Origin: Shinella curvata
Lineage (GTDB): Bacteria > Pseudomonadota > Alphaproteobacteria > Rhizobiales > Rhizobiaceae
Direction of reading: 5' to 3'
DNA: 64,000 bases
Assembly: GCF_022899935.1 (NCBI RefSeq)
Contig: NZ_JALJCJ010000008.1
Coordinates: 124,001 to 188,000, forward strand
The translations under genes and the position numbers were made by a program. Shown here piece by piece: positions 34,662 to 44,544 of the stretch; within the stretch, counting starts at the first letter, position 1; each line of letters begins with the position of its first letter. The notes under the pieces were generated by a model, which did no database searches, had not been told where the DNA came from, and saw only the letters and a program-made list of their open reading frames with translations.

Positions 34662-37600
34662 ATGTTTCTTACCCGCGTCAGCGTCGGCCATCCCGTCTTT
34701 GCCACCATGATGATGGTGACCGTTCTGGTCGTCGGCATCTTCTCCTTCAGTCGGCTTGGTGTGGATCAGTTCCCCGAGACAGACCTTCCCATCGTCGTGG
34801 TCACCGCTGGATACACCGGTGCATCGCCCGAGACGATCGAAAGCGAGATCGCGCGGCCGATCGAGTCCGCGCTCAACACGATCGGCGGCATCGACACGAT
34901 CACCTCCGAATCCTATGAGGGCCGCGCGGTCGTCGTCGTGCAATTCGAACTCGACGTGGATTCGCAGGCCGCCGCACAGGAGGTTCGTGATCGGGTCGCA
35001 CGGCTCGAAGCCGGCTTTCCCGATGGGGTGGACACACCCCAGGTGACACGCTTCAATCCGGAGGATGCGCCGATCCTGTCCCTGGCGGTCTCCTCGTCCA
35101 CGCGTTCGCTCTCCGAAATCACGACGCTCGCCGACCGTGTCATCACCAGCCGCTTGAGCGTAATCTCCGGCGTTGGCCAGATCACGCTTGTCGGGGGCAG
35201 CAAACGGCAGATGCTCATCGTTGTCGATCCAGACAGGCTGGAAGCCTATGGCGTCGGCGTAGCTTCGGTCATAGACGCCATACGGCGCGAAAATCAGGAC
35301 AGGGCCGCCGGCACGCTGATTTCCGGGATCAACCAGCGGATCGTGACGGTCGAAGGGCGGATCGAAGACGTTGCAGGTTTCAACAGCATCATCGTTGCCC
35401 AGAGCGGCGGTTACCCTGTCTACCTCTCAGATGTCGCGACAGTGCTGGACACAGGAGCGGAGGTCACGAGTCGTGCCACCTATCAAGGCGCTCCCTCGCT
35501 TGGCATGGATATCGTCAAGGTTCAAGGAGCGAATACTGTCGCGGTCGCTGGCGACCTGCAGAAGGAGATCGCGGCCCTCAACGCCGAGCTCGCGCCCGAG
35601 GGCATCGAGCTCAAGGTAACCCGTGACAATGCCCGTGCGATCTCCACGCAGGTATCCGAAGTTCAGAGGACGCTGATAGAAGGTGGTGTCCTGACGGTCG
35701 TCATCGTTTTCCTGTTCCTGAACTCCTGGCGCTCGACTGTGATCACCGGACTGACCTTGCCGATCTCGGTCATCGGCACATTCGCCGTCATTTATGCACT
35801 CGGTTTCACGCTTAACACGATGACCTTGATGGCTCTCTCGCTCTCGATCGGTATCCTGATCGATGATGCGATCGTTGTGCGGGAAAATATCACGCGACAT
35901 CTCCACATGGGCAAGGATCACGTCAGGGCAGCGCTGGATGGCACGAACGAGATCGGGCTGGCGGTGCTCGCGACAACGCTCTGCATCGTCGCGGTCTTCT
36001 TGCCGGTCGCGTTCATGGGCGGGTTGATAGGCCGCTTTTTCCTGCAGTTCGGCGTCACGGTGGCGGTCGCGGTTCTCATCTCGCTTTTCGTCTCGTTCAC
36101 TCTCGATCCGATGCTATCAAGCGTCTGGTATGATCCCCATTCGGAGAAGAATGCGCAGCGTGGGCCGCTCGGGAGGCTCATCCGCCGCTTCGACCTCTGG
36201 TTCGAAAGGCTTGCGGACAGGTATCGGTTGCTGATCCACTGGACCTTCGACCACCGCAAGACGACAATTGGAGTTGTCGTTGCCGTCTTCATTGCAAGTC
36301 TGATGCTGGTGCCGAAGATCGGCGCTGAATTCTTGCCCGCTGCCGATGAGGGCGAAGTGTCGGTTTCTCTCGAGGCGAACGAGGGCGCATCGCTGGAATA
36401 TATGGCGGCCAAGGTTGGCCAGGTCGAGAGGGCTCTTCGCGAATTCGACTATGTCGACACGATCTACTCGACGATCAACGCCAGCGGCGCGCGTGGTTTC
36501 AACCAGGCCGTCATCGCCGTGCAGCTTGTACCGAACGACCGTCGTGACATCACGACCTCCGCCGCGCTTGAGCCTGTCCGCCAGCGGCTCGCGGCGGTCG
36601 CGGGGCTGAAGGTGTCGGTCAGCCAGTCGGAAGGTGGAGCGACGGCCAAGCCGCTGCAACTCTCCATTGTCGGCGATGGCGACGACCAGTTGCGCAAGAT
36701 TTCGGCCGGGATCACTGCGGCGCTGTCGAAAGTCCCGGGCGCAACAGAGGTGGAATCCTCGATCGAAAACGAAAGACCGACACTGGCGGTCAAGGTTCGA
36801 CGCGAGGCGGCAAGCGATCTGGGCGTCTCCATTGCGATGATCGGCGATACATTGCGGCCGCTGGTCGCTGGCGATGCCGTGTCGGTTTGGAATGCGCCAG
36901 ACGGTGAAACCTACGACGTCATGGTGCGACTGCCGGCCACGGGCCGGCAGGACGCGGCGCAATTGCGCAACCTGACGATTTCCACCAGCCGCACGGATGA
37001 GAACGGCAAGCCGATCACGGTGCTACTCGATCAGGTCGCGGATGTCATCGAAAGTACAGCGCCGGTTGCGATCACCCGCAAGGACCTGTCCCGGGAAATC
37101 CGGATCTCCAGCAATGTGGAAGGCCGCCCCCTCGGGGATGTGCGCCAGGATCTGGATGCGGCAATCGCGATGATGGACATCCCGCCCGGCTACCGCATAT
37201 CCTACGGCGGTGACGCGCAGAACCTTGCCGAAAGCCTCGGCTATGCCATCCAGGCCTTGGCACTCGCCGTCATCTTCATCTACATCATTCTCGCCTCGCA
37301 GTTCGGTTCCTTCATACAACCCGTCGCGATCATGATGACGTTGCCGCTCTCGCTGATCGGGGTGCTGATCGGTCTCTTCGTGACGGGATCCACGCTGAAC
37401 ATGTTTTCGATCATCGGCTTCATCATGCTGATGGGGCTGGTCACGAAGAACGCCATCCTCCTCGTCGATTACTCCAACCAGGAGCGACGTGCTGGTAAAT
37501 CCCTCCACGAGAGTCTCGCCAATGCCGGCGCAGTCCGTCTGCGACCCATCGTCATGACGACGCTTGCCATGATCTTCGGCATGCTGCCCATGGCGATTGG

Positions 37601-37787
37601 CGTGGGTGAAGGCGGGGAATCGCGAGCGCCGATGGCCCATGCTGTGATCGGCGGGCTGATCTCCTCGACGCTGCTGACGCTCGTGTTCGTGCCGGTGGTT
37701 CTGACGTATCTCGATGCATTCGGGAGACGGGTATCCTCGCTCTTTCCGGCGGGGCCCGAAAGCCGGGCGACGGATGCGTCTTCATGA
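34662..37787 (+). CDS. RND multidrug efflux pump, AcrB/MexB type
   Basis: 1041 residues, the full length of the HAE-1/AcrB-type family. Twelve transmembrane helices in the RND pattern are visible: TM1 at about 10-30, a large periplasmic loop, then TM2-6 from about 335 with the conserved acidic residues of the proton relay ([15 protein letters not shown]), then the second loop and TM7-12. The periplasmic domains carry the porter subdomains. It uses the proton gradient to export drugs or lipophilic compounds with the adaptor encoded upstream. The divergent two-component system is the likely regulator. Confidence 0.94.
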   Translation: MFLTRVSVGHPVFATMMMVTVLVVGIFSFSRLGVDQFPETDLPIVVVTAGYTGASPETIESEIARPIESALNTIGGIDTITSESYEGRAVVVVQFELDVDSQAAAQEVRDRVARLEAGFPDGVDTPQVTRFNPEDAPILSLAVSSSTRSLSEITTLADRVITSRLSVISGVGQITLVGGSKRQMLIVVDPDRLEAYGVGVASVIDAIRRENQDRAAGTLISGINQRIVTVEGRIEDVAGFNSIIVAQSGGYPVYLSDVATVLDTGAEVTSRATYQGAPSLGMDIVKVQGANTVAVAGDLQKEIAALNAELAPEGIELKVTRDNARAISTQVSEVQRTLIEGGVLTVVIVFLFLNSWRSTVITGLTLPISVIGTFAVIYALGFTLNTMTLMALSLSIGILIDDAIVVRENITRHLHMGKDHVRAALDGTNEIGLAVLATTLCIVAVFLPVAFMGGLIGRFFLQFGVTVAVAVLISLFVSFTLDPMLSSVWYDPHSEKNAQRGPLGRLIRRFDLWFERLADRYRLLIHWTFDHRKTTIGVVVAVFIASLMLVPKIGAEFLPAADEGEVSVSLEANEGASLEYMAAKVGQVERALREFDYVDTIYSTINASGARGFNQAVIAVQLVPNDRRDITTSAALEPVRQRLAAVAGLKVSVSQSEGGATAKPLQLSIVGDGDDQLRKISAGITAALSKVPGATEVESSIENERPTLAVKVRREAASDLGVSIAMIGDTLRPLVAGDAVSVWNAPDGETYDVMVRLPATGRQDAAQLRNLTISTSRTDENGKPITVLLDQVADVIESTAPVAITRKDLSREIRISSNVEGRPLGDVRQDLDAAIAMMDIPPGYRISYGGDAQNLAESLGYAIQALALAVIFIYIILASQFGSFIQPVAIMMTLPLSLIGVLIGLFVTGSTLNMFSIIGFIMLMGLVTKNAILLVDYSNQERRAGKSLHESLANAGAVRLRPIVMTTLAMIFGMLPMAIGVGEGGESRAPMAHAVIGGLISSTLLTLVFVPVVLTYLDAFGRRVSSLFPAGPESRATDASS

Positions 37788-38179
37788 CCGTCAAATCTCG
37801 GCTGCTCGTTCGAAACGGACAATGTTGTCGCAACCTTGCCGCTGCAAACCTTTGGCGCGGCTCGCGAATACGAGCCGCGTATCGAACGACACATGAACCC
37901 TGTTGTGAAAATCGTTCTTGCCGCCGCGGCAATCCTGAAGCTCACGGTCTGCTCCAAGACGGAGAGGGCTGCCGTGATCGGTGCCTTTACCGTCACGATC
38001 GCGAAATTCGCGACCTGGCGTTTGCGCAGGGGTTCGATGCCTTTCTCAAACAATTCCTTTCCAACGGGGAGACACAAAGCTTCCGGCTTTCCACTCACTT
38101 GTCCGCACTCTTGGCGTAGAACGCGTTGATGGACTCAGCAACCGTATCATGCCGACATAGTGAGCCTGGTCCAATTCCG
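37788..38179. other. Intergenic region, no recognisable gene
   Basis: Several short frames cross this stretch on both strands, but none has family similarity, a convincing ribosome binding site or coding-like composition that continues. It contains the second copy of the 14-mer shared with the promoter region of the efflux operon (37820-37833). It is probably decayed DNA next to the IS21 remnant. Confidence 0.5.
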
Positions 38180-38446
38180 TGAACCTTGCATCGGTAGCAT
38201 TTTACATAGTGAATCCGCCGTCCTACCCCCGTTGGCCGCGGCGCGTTTCCGCTTCCAGCCGATTAACCAGATCGATGACGTTGAAGAAGCCGCGGCCTGT
38301 TGCAGATGAGTGCATGCGCAATCCCAATCAATGGCTAGGTGGCAGTTGCCTGTTTCCGTGCCACTGGCGAGAACGACATTGCGCTGATTTGCGACGAAAA
38401 GTGCTCCTTCCAATAGCGAGGAGCGTATAAGGGGATCGACCAACAT
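38180..38446 (-). pseudogene. Decayed fragment of IS21-family istB (transposition helper ATPase)
   Basis: On the - strand, the frame from 38446 reads L-F-V-A-N-Q-R-N-V-V-L-A-S-G-T-E-T-G-N-C-H-L-A-I, which aligns with the IstB Walker A region (usual form G-G-T-G-T-G-K-T-H-L-A-I); the critical Lys is lost. After a frameshift, GRGFFNVIDLVNRLEAET continues the IstB sequence. A stop at 38223-38225 and a second shift precede G-R-T-A-D-S-L. The matching istA and IS ends are not seen. Confidence 0.75.
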
Positions 38447-38453
38447 TCGCTGA

Positions 38454-39854
38454 CTAGACCAACGGTGAACGTGCCCGTGCCAAATAGGTGCCCAAACCCT
38501 TCTCGGCGATGAGTTCTTCTCCGTCGATTACCGTCTTTCCGCGTACCATCACTCGCACCGGCCAGCCGGTAATCGCAAGACCTTCATATGGTGTGTAGTC
38601 AGCACCGTGGTGAAGGATATCGTTCGTTATTACGACCGACTTCGTCGGGTCCCACAGTGCGATATCGGCATCAGAACCGATGGCGATCGTACCCTTGCGT
38701 GGATAAAGGCCATACAGCTTGGCGTGATTGGTGGAGGACAAGGCGACGAACCGGTTGAGATCGATGCGCCCCTTGCCGACGCCTTCCGAAAACAGGATCG
38801 GCAACCGCGTTTCGACGCCGGGAATACCGTTCGGTATCCAGCGGAAGTTTCGTTTGCCCTTTTCGTTGAGTTTGCCCGCGTCATCGTCGTAGCGAAAGGG
38901 GCAATGGTCGGACGAGAACAGGTCGAACGTACCGTTCTGCAGCCCCTCCCAGCAGGCAATCTGGCTTTCCGCGTCGCGTGGAGGTGGAGAGCAGACGAAT
39001 TTCGCGCCCTCTAACTCAGTGGCATCGAGGTCATCGGCTGTGAGCATAAGGTATTGCGGGCAGGTTTCGCCCGCCACCTTGCTGCCGCGTGCCCTCGCTC
39101 GCTGGATTTCCTCCATTGCCTCCCGGTTCGAGACATGGACAATGACGATCGGCGTATCAACGATCTCCGCCAGGGAAAGAGCGCGGTGCGTGGCCTCCCG
39201 TTCCGCGGCCACCGGGCGGCTTGTCGCATGATGTTTCGCAGCAAGCTCGCCATTCGCTTCATGACGGCCGATCAGGAAGCGGATCGCGTCCTCGTTTTCG
39301 CAATGGACCATGACCAGTGCGCCGGATGTCCTGGCGCTATCCAGCGTCGCCAGGATTTCATCGTCGCGCAGACGTAGGTTTTCATAGGTCATGAAAACCT
39401 TGATCGACGTGTATCCATCCGCCACGAGGGCCGGCAGTTCCTGCCCGAGCACATGGCTCGTCGGGTCGGTTACGATGATGTGGAAGCTCACATCGACATA
39501 ACACTCCCCCTCCGCCTTGGCGTGATACGCCTTGAGCGCCTCTCGCAGCGTCGATCCTTTTTCCTGCAGGCAGAACGGCATGACCGTCGTATTGCCGCCA
39601 AAGGCCGCGGAGAGCGTGCCGCTGGCAAAATCGTCGGCCATGACGATTCCGTCGCCGGATGGTTGCGCCAGATGCACATGGCTGTCGATACCGCCCGGCA
39701 TCACATAGAGGCCGCTGGCATCGATGATCTCGTCCGCATCATCAAGGTTTTCGGCCATTGCGATGATACGGCCATTGCGAATACCGACATCGCATCGGAA
39801 AGCATCGCTGGCGGTGACGATGGTGCCGTTCCGGATGATCGTGTCGAAGGACAT
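38454..39854 (-). CDS. hydA: Dihydropyrimidinase / D-hydantoinase
   Basis: 466 residues, cyclic amidohydrolase that hydrolyses dihydropyrimidines or 5-substituted hydantoins to N-carbamoyl amino acids. The binuclear metal ligands are visible: D-S-H-V-H near residue 60, the carboxylated Lys in T-S-I-K-V-F-M-T-Y near 150, His in M-V-H-C-E-N, His in V-H-V-S-N, and Asp in S-S-D-H-C-P-F. The length fits the family (about 460-485). It is the last gene of a - strand run that includes an aminotransferase (18 bp upstream) and a polar amino acid importer. No intact carbamoylase gene is nearby. Confidence 0.92.
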   Translation of the reverse strand: MSFDTIIRNGTIVTASDAFRCDVGIRNGRIIAMAENLDDADEIIDASGLYVMPGGIDSHVHLAQPSGDGIVMADDFASGTLSAAFGGNTTVMPFCLQEKGSTLREALKAYHAKAEGECYVDVSFHIIVTDPTSHVLGQELPALVADGYTSIKVFMTYENLRLRDDEILATLDSARTSGALVMVHCENEDAIRFLIGRHEANGELAAKHHATSRPVAAEREATHRALSLAEIVDTPIVIVHVSNREAMEEIQRARARGSKVAGETCPQYLMLTADDLDATELEGAKFVCSPPPRDAESQIACWEGLQNGTFDLFSSDHCPFRYDDDAGKLNEKGKRNFRWIPNGIPGVETRLPILFSEGVGKGRIDLNRFVALSSTNHAKLYGLYPRKGTIAIGSDADIALWDPTKSVVITNDILHHGADYTPYEGLAITGWPVRVMVRGKTVIDGEELIAEKGLGTYLARARSPLV

Positions 39855-39872
39855 GGCGGGCTCTTCCGGTTC

Positions 39873-41153
39873 TCAGGCGGCGGTCGCGGAGTTGGCGGGT
39901 GATGCAAGGATCGTATCCAACGCCTTTGTCATCCGGTCGATTTCCTCGATCGTGTTGTAGTGGACCATCGAGACCCGGACCATGCCATTGTTTTCCGTGA
40001 GATCGAGATACTCCGCCAATCGCCGCGAGTGGAAGTCGCCGAACCGGATCGCGATCCGATGGGCGTCCATCGCCTTGCAGATTTCCGCAGAATCCCGGCC
40101 GTCGAAGACAAAGCTGATCGTCGGAATACGGGTGCCGTCCCGATTGGCGCTATGGCCGATGATACGGCAGTCGTTGCGGCCACGCAGATAGGTCAGCAGT
40201 CGGTCGACAAGCGCGTTTTCCTGCGCCGTGATCGCACCATAAGCCGCAACGATCTTCTCGCGCGTAGAACCGGTTTCGCCAGCCATTTCGCCGACTTCGG
40301 TAAGATAATCGACGATGCCGCAGGTGGCATAGGCAAGCTCATAGTTCGGATTGCCGGGTTCCAGTTTGCCCGGCACTTTGTCCTTGCCATAGAAATAGTG
40401 ATAGAGCGTATCCAGCTCCAGCAGATGATCATACTTGCCGTACATCAGCGCATAGTGAGGACCATAGGTCTTGTAGAGGCTGAAGACGTAGTAGTCGACA
40501 TCGAAGGCCTGGACGTCAACCGCGCGATGCGGCGCGTAAGCGACAGCATCGACGCAGATGCGGGAGCCCCGCGCATGAATGAAATCGGCAATCTCACGCA
40601 CCGGATTGATCGAACCGAGGATATTGGAGACATGGGTGACGCAGACGAGCTTTGTGCGCGCCGACATAAGAGGTTCGAGATCGACCAGGTCTAACGTGTA
40701 GGTATCCTTGTTAAGGGGCCACGTCTTGATGGTGATGCCGGCATCACGCAGCCTGTCCCACGGACCGATATTGGATTCGTGGTCGGCGATCGTGATGATG
40801 ATCTCGTCGCCAGGAGCGAGTTGGCTCGTCATGGCGCGGGCAAGATTCTGCAAGAGCGCCGTTGTCGAGTTGCCGAAAACGATTTCTTCCGGCCTTGATG
40901 CGTTTACGAGATGCATGGCCGCCGTGCGGGCCTCGTAGAGTGCCTTTGCGGCCGCCTGCGAAACCTCGTAGCTCCCGCCGATCTGGACATTCTTGTCATA
41001 GAGGAAGGTATTGATCCGCTCGACGGCCCGTTTCAGGATTTGCGATCCGCCGGCATTGTCGAAAAAGGTCCAGCCATGGGACAGGCCGGGAAACTGGCTG
41101 CGGACGAAATCGAGGTCCAGCGCGCCTTTTGCGGATGTATTTTGGTTCGGCAT
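39873..41153 (-). CDS. Class V aminotransferase, cysteine desulfurase-like
   Basis: 426 residues, PLP enzyme of the cysteine desulfurase-like subfamily (VC1184 type). The N-terminal F-P-G-L-S-x-G-W-T-F-F-D-N-A-G-G-S is characteristic. The PLP-binding Lys lies in F-S-L-Y-K-T-Y-G-P, and the cofactor Asp and His lie in C-V-D-A-V-A-Y-A-P-H. The start is ATG 41153 with GGAGG upstream. The reaction is not known; the genes around it suggest processing of an amino acid released from a hydantoin or pyrimidine. True cysteine desulfurase activity is doubtful because no clear mobile-loop Cys is seen. Confidence 0.85.
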   Translation of the reverse strand: MPNQNTSAKGALDLDFVRSQFPGLSHGWTFFDNAGGSQILKRAVERINTFLYDKNVQIGGSYEVSQAAAKALYEARTAAMHLVNASRPEEIVFGNSTTALLQNLARAMTSQLAPGDEIIITIADHESNIGPWDRLRDAGITIKTWPLNKDTYTLDLVDLEPLMSARTKLVCVTHVSNILGSINPVREIADFIHARGSRICVDAVAYAPHRAVDVQAFDVDYYVFSLYKTYGPHYALMYGKYDHLLELDTLYHYFYGKDKVPGKLEPGNPNYELAYATCGIVDYLTEVGEMAGETGSTREKIVAAYGAITAQENALVDRLLTYLRGRNDCRIIGHSANRDGTRIPTISFVFDGRDSAEICKAMDAHRIAIRFGDFHSRRLAEYLDLTENNGMVRVSMVHYNTIEEIDRMTKALDTILASPANSATAA

Positions 41154-41179
41154 GTGGTCCTCCAGACCCAATATTGTTT

Positions 41180-41917
41180 TCAGTGTTCGAGAACCGAGCG
41201 CAGGAAGCTGCGCGTGCGATCTTCCCTGGGATTGTCGAAGATTTCGGCGGGCGTGCCCTGCTCGACGATGCGACCGCCGTCCATGAAGATGACGCGGTCG
41301 GCCACCTGACGGGCAAAGCCCATTTCGTGTGTGACGACGACCATGGTCACGCCGGTGCCGGCAAGCGTTTTCATCACATCCAGCACCTCGCCGACCATTT
41401 CCGGATCGAGTGCGGAGGTGGGCTCATCAAAAAGCATCACCTTGGGTTCCATCGCCAATGCGCGGGCGATAGCGACGCGCTGTTGTTGGCCGCCGGAAAG
41501 CTTGCCCGGATATTTTTCGGCCTGCGCCGCGATGCCGACCCGGGTCAGCAGGTCTCTGGCCTTGCGTTCCGCTTCCGCTGGCTTTGCACCGCGCACCCGC
41601 ATTGGTGCCAGCATGACGTTCTTCAGCACGGTCAGATGGGGAAACAGATTGAACGACTGAAACACCATGCCGACTTCGGCACGCACCTTCGCCAGCGCCT
41701 TGCCGGGACCGACGGTAACACCGTCCACGACGATACTGCTCTCGTCGGAAAAAGCCTCCAGTCGGTTGATGCAGCGTATCAACGTCGACTTTCCAGAGCC
41801 GGAGGGCCCAATGACGCAGACAACTTCGCCCTCCGCAATATCGAGATCGATGCCATGCAGGACCGTGAAGGCGCCATAAGCCTTTTTCAGATTGCTGATC
41901 TTGATCAGGGGGGTCAT
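41180..41917 (-). CDS. Polar amino acid ABC transporter ATP-binding protein (GlnQ/HisP type)
   Basis: 245 residues. Walker A is GPSGSGKST, the signature is [15 protein letters not shown], and Walker B is [14 protein letters not shown], all with the spacing of the GlnQ/HisP subfamily. Its start overlaps the stop of the permease gene by 4 bases. It energises import of an amino acid or related compound by the permease and binding protein upstream. Confidence 0.94.
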   Translation of the reverse strand: MTPLIKISNLKKAYGAFTVLHGIDLDIAEGEVVCVIGPSGSGKSTLIRCINRLEAFSDESSIVVDGVTVGPGKALAKVRAEVGMVFQSFNLFPHLTVLKNVMLAPMRVRGAKPAEAERKARDLLTRVGIAAQAEKYPGKLSGGQQQRVAIARALAMEPKVMLFDEPTSALDPEMVGEVLDVMKTLAGTGVTMVVVTHEMGFARQVADRVIFMDGGRIVEQGTPAEIFDNPREDRTRSFLRSVLEH

Positions 41918-42588
41918 GGGCGTTTGTCCTTGCCAAAACGTTTTTCCAGCCGCGCGACGATGGCAACCAGCGGCCAGAGTAAGGCGACATAGATCAGCGC
42001 CGCGCCAATCAATGGTGTGGGGTTGGCAGCCAGCGCCTGCGCCTGGGTTGCTTGCTTAAGGAGGTCGGGCATGGCGACGACGGAGGCCAGGGCCGTATCC
42101 TTCAGGACGTTGATGCAATTGTTGGTCAATGGCGGAATGACGATCTTGATCGCTTGGGGCAGGATCACGTCGACCATCATGTGGCGGCCTGAGAGACCCA
42201 GCGCCTGCGAGGCTTCGAATTGCCCGTGGGGGATGGCTTCAATACCTGCGCGGAAAATTTCCGCGGTGTAAGCGGCTGAAACAAGTGTGAGCGCAACGAC
42301 CGCAGAGACGAAGGGCGAGAAGCGGATGCCGACGAAGGGCAGGGCGTAGTAGACGATGATCAACAGCACCAGCAGCGGGATCGAGCGGAAGATGTCGATG
42401 TAGATCTTGGAGAGGAATGGCACCGGACCCGGTCCATAAAGCCTGACCAGAGCGAGGAACAATCCGCCCGCGAGACCGGCAATAATGCTGGTGACGCCAA
42501 TCTCCAGTGTGACGAGCAATCCCGACAACAGAAGCGGGAATGTGTCGATCAGGATGGGAATATTGAAGAAGGTGTTGACTAGATTCAT
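41914..42588 (-). CDS. Polar amino acid ABC transporter permease (HisM/GlnP type)
   Basis: 224 residues with about five hydrophobic helices and a canonical EAA loop ([11 protein letters not shown]). A single permease gene implies a homodimeric channel. It sits between the binding-protein gene (68 bp upstream) and the ATPase gene (overlapping by 4 bases). Confidence 0.93.
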   Translation of the reverse strand: MNLVNTFFNIPILIDTFPLLLSGLLVTLEIGVTSIIAGLAGGLFLALVRLYGPGPVPFLSKIYIDIFRSIPLLVLLIIVYYALPFVGIRFSPFVSAVVALTLVSAAYTAEIFRAGIEAIPHGQFEASQALGLSGRHMMVDVILPQAIKIVIPPLTNNCINVLKDTALASVVAMPDLLKQATQAQALAANPTPLIGAALIYVALLWPLVAIVARLEKRFGKDKRP

Positions 42589-42614
42589 GGAACCACCGGC
42601 CGTCGCTGTGGAGT

Positions 42615-42642
42615 TGACGGCGACACCAGCGTGCCGCCGTCA
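42615..42642 (-). other. Intercistronic hairpin after the binding-protein gene
   Basis: TGACGGCG at 42615-42622 pairs with CGCCGTCA at 42635-42642 (12-base loop) in the 68-bp gap between binding protein and permease. Hairpins at this place often stabilise the upstream mRNA so that more binding protein than permease is made. No T-run follows, so it is not a classical terminator. Confidence 0.4.
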
Positions 42643-42656
42643 CGAGGAGGCATGAC

Positions 42657-43457
42657 TTACTTGGCGACCGGCATGTCCATGACCATGACCGTCGAGGTGG
42701 TGTCCTCGGCCTTGGCGCCGAACCAGGTCTCATGCAGCTTGGCGACGAAACCTTCCTTCTTCAGCGTCGAGATCACTTCGTTGACCTCGTTGGCCAGCGG
42801 GTCGCCCTTGTTGAACATGACCGAATACTTCTCACCGGTAGGGATACGTTCAACGACCTTGAGGTCCGGCTTATCCTTGACGTAGTAGAGCAGGGCCGGG
42901 ATATCGCTGATGTAGCCATCGACGCGACCGGCAACGAGGTCGAGCATTGCGGGTGACAGGCCTTCGAACTTGCGGATTTCACCGAACTTGTATTGCGCAC
43001 CGTTGTTGGTGGCCCACATGTCGCCCGTCGAGCCAGTGTCGACGCCAACGACCTTGCCTTCCATGCCCGAAAGCCCGGTAATCCCGCTGGCTGCGGTCAC
43101 CGTCAAGGATTGGTCGCTGTCGTAGTAGGGCTGCGCGAAGGTCACCGATTCCAGCCGCTTGTCGGTGATGGTGATGGACGACACCGCCATGTTGATACGG
43201 CCCGATTGGACGGCGGAGAAGAGGCCGTTGAACGGAACGTTGACGAATTCGACCGATTTGCCCAGTCGCTTGCCGACCTCGTTGAGCAGATCGATTTCGA
43301 AGCCGACGGTCTCGCCAGACGCATTCTGGAACTCCCAGGGAACGTTGCCGATATTCGCGCCGACCGTGAGGTCGGCAGCAGTGGCCGAGGACGTGAGTGC
43401 GGCAGTCGTGAGCAAAACGGACAACGCTGTCGTGGTGATGAGTGTAAACGCGTTCAT
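42657..43457 (-). CDS. Amino acid ABC transporter substrate-binding protein, family 3
   Basis: 266 residues with a Sec signal peptide (residues 1 to about 27). It shows the SBP family 3 pattern: G-F-E-I-D-L-L near residue 53, F-N-G-L-F-S-A-V-Q-S-G-R-I-N-M-A near 80, and G-V-D-T-G-S-T near 135. It captures a polar amino acid or related small molecule in the periplasm. It is the first gene of the operon and is preceded by a 33-bp palindrome that fits a FadR-type operator. Confidence 0.93.
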   Translation of the reverse strand: MNAFTLITTTALSVLLTTAALTSSATAADLTVGANIGNVPWEFQNASGETVGFEIDLLNEVGKRLGKSVEFVNVPFNGLFSAVQSGRINMAVSSITITDKRLESVTFAQPYYDSDQSLTVTAASGITGLSGMEGKVVGVDTGSTGDMWATNNGAQYKFGEIRKFEGLSPAMLDLVAGRVDGYISDIPALLYYVKDKPDLKVVERIPTGEKYSVMFNKGDPLANEVNEVISTLKKEGFVAKLHETWFGAKAEDTTSTVMVMDMPVAK

Positions 43458-43495
43458 GAGGTTCCCCTTGATTTTTTGGCGATGAAACGATTACC

Positions 43496-43528
43496 CTTGG
43501 TCTAACTGGTCAGACCAGTAAGACCAAG
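43496..43528. promoter_or_regulatory. 33-bp near-perfect palindrome, candidate FadR/GntR operator
   Basis: The outer arms CTTGGTCT (43496-43503) and AGACCAAG (43521-43528) enclose the inner arms ACTGGTC (43505-43511) and GACCAGT (43513-43519). The core fits TGGT-N3-ACCA, the consensus of FadR-subfamily regulators, and there are four half-sites in all. It lies 39 bases upstream of the binding-protein start and 111 bases before the divergent regulator gene. Confidence 0.7.
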
Positions 43529-43639
43529 GAAGCATGCCTGTTTGGCAATTGCAAGAGATGGTGTCGATAAAATAGACTTGTCGCGAGACCGGCCCTCGCA
43601 CCGCACGGGCCCTATCGCAAGGGCAGATGGAAGAACGCA

Positions 43640-44329
43640 ATGCTGAACAAGATCCTGGTCCCTCAATCCGTCGCCCGCGAAATTCAGAGCATGATTCAGA
43701 GTGGCAGCCTCAAGCCCGGGGAAAAAATCCCCTCGCAGCGCGAATTCTCGCAGAAATTCGGAATCAGCCGCGCCTCCTTGCGGGAGGCTTTGCTGACGCT
43801 TGAGACACTGGGCTTGCTGAAGACCGAGGCAGGGCGGGGGACCTTCGTTGCTGGCGGCCCATCGTCTGCCTCCACCCATATGGGGCCCTGGCGATACTCC
43901 GACAGCTACTCGGTCTTCGACGTGTTCCAGACCCGGATCATGCTGGAAGGGCAGATGGCCAGTCTCGCGGCAGGGCGACTGATGGCCAATCAACTGGACG
44001 AGATGGAAAGGCTGACACGGCAGATGGAAGACGGTTGGGCCCAGCAGGACCTCCTGGCCAACGTCGAGGCGGACCTGGAATTCCACGCGATCATCGCGTC
44101 CGCCTGTAGCAACGCCATGCTGCGCGCGCTCTATGATTCCGTGCGCGAGCAAGTGACGGCGACGCAGCGACAGCCGATACCCATTACCGATCCTGCGCGC
44201 ATGCGCGCTTCGATCGCCGAACATCGTCGCATCATCGCAGCCCTGCGCTCCAACGACCCGGCCGCCGCCCGGATCGAAATGGAAACACACATTCGCAACA
44301 CCGCGCGGTGCGCGGGACTGGAGCCATAA
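43640..44329 (+). CDS. FadR-subfamily GntR transcriptional regulator
   Basis: 229 residues. The N-terminal winged helix (residues about 10-75) has the GntR pattern I-P-S-Q-R-E-F-S-x-K-F-G-I-S-R-A-S-L-R-E-A-L. The C-terminal FCD helical bundle (about 90-215) has the E-F-H and E-H-R segments that hold the metal and ligand. It is divergent from the amino acid importer/hydantoinase operon and probably represses it through the adjacent palindrome. The 215 bp between it and the CocE-like gene hold nothing recognisable. Confidence 0.92.
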   Translation: MLNKILVPQSVAREIQSMIQSGSLKPGEKIPSQREFSQKFGISRASLREALLTLETLGLLKTEAGRGTFVAGGPSSASTHMGPWRYSDSYSVFDVFQTRIMLEGQMASLAAGRLMANQLDEMERLTRQMEDGWAQQDLLANVEADLEFHAIIASACSNAMLRALYDSVREQVTATQRQPIPITDPARMRASIAEHRRIIAALRSNDPAAARIEMETHIRNTARCAGLEP

Positions 44330-44544
44330 CGGTTCAGACGAACAAGCCCGCATGGGCCTCGAAGGACCGGCCTCGCTCCGCGAAGAAAGGTTCCATTCAT
44401 GGCGCTCAATTGGCACAACGGCTGGCCACACGATCAAGCCCCACGTCACGACTGGGCAAAGATCTGCTTTCAGTGCCCAGCCTTGAGCGTCTACGTGGCG
44501 CCATGCGCCGGGTAATCGCCTATCAAGCGATGCCCGAACGGCCT

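Noticed and set aside
37469-38098. 209-codon - strand frame after the RND pump gene
   Set aside because: Half of it is antisense to the pump's conserved C-terminus; the other half has no recognisable feature.
39873-41153. Annotation as a true cysteine desulfurase (SufS/IscS)
   Set aside because: The PLP site fits class V, but the subfamily pattern is the VC1184-like group and no clear mobile-loop Cys or Suf/Isc neighbours are seen.
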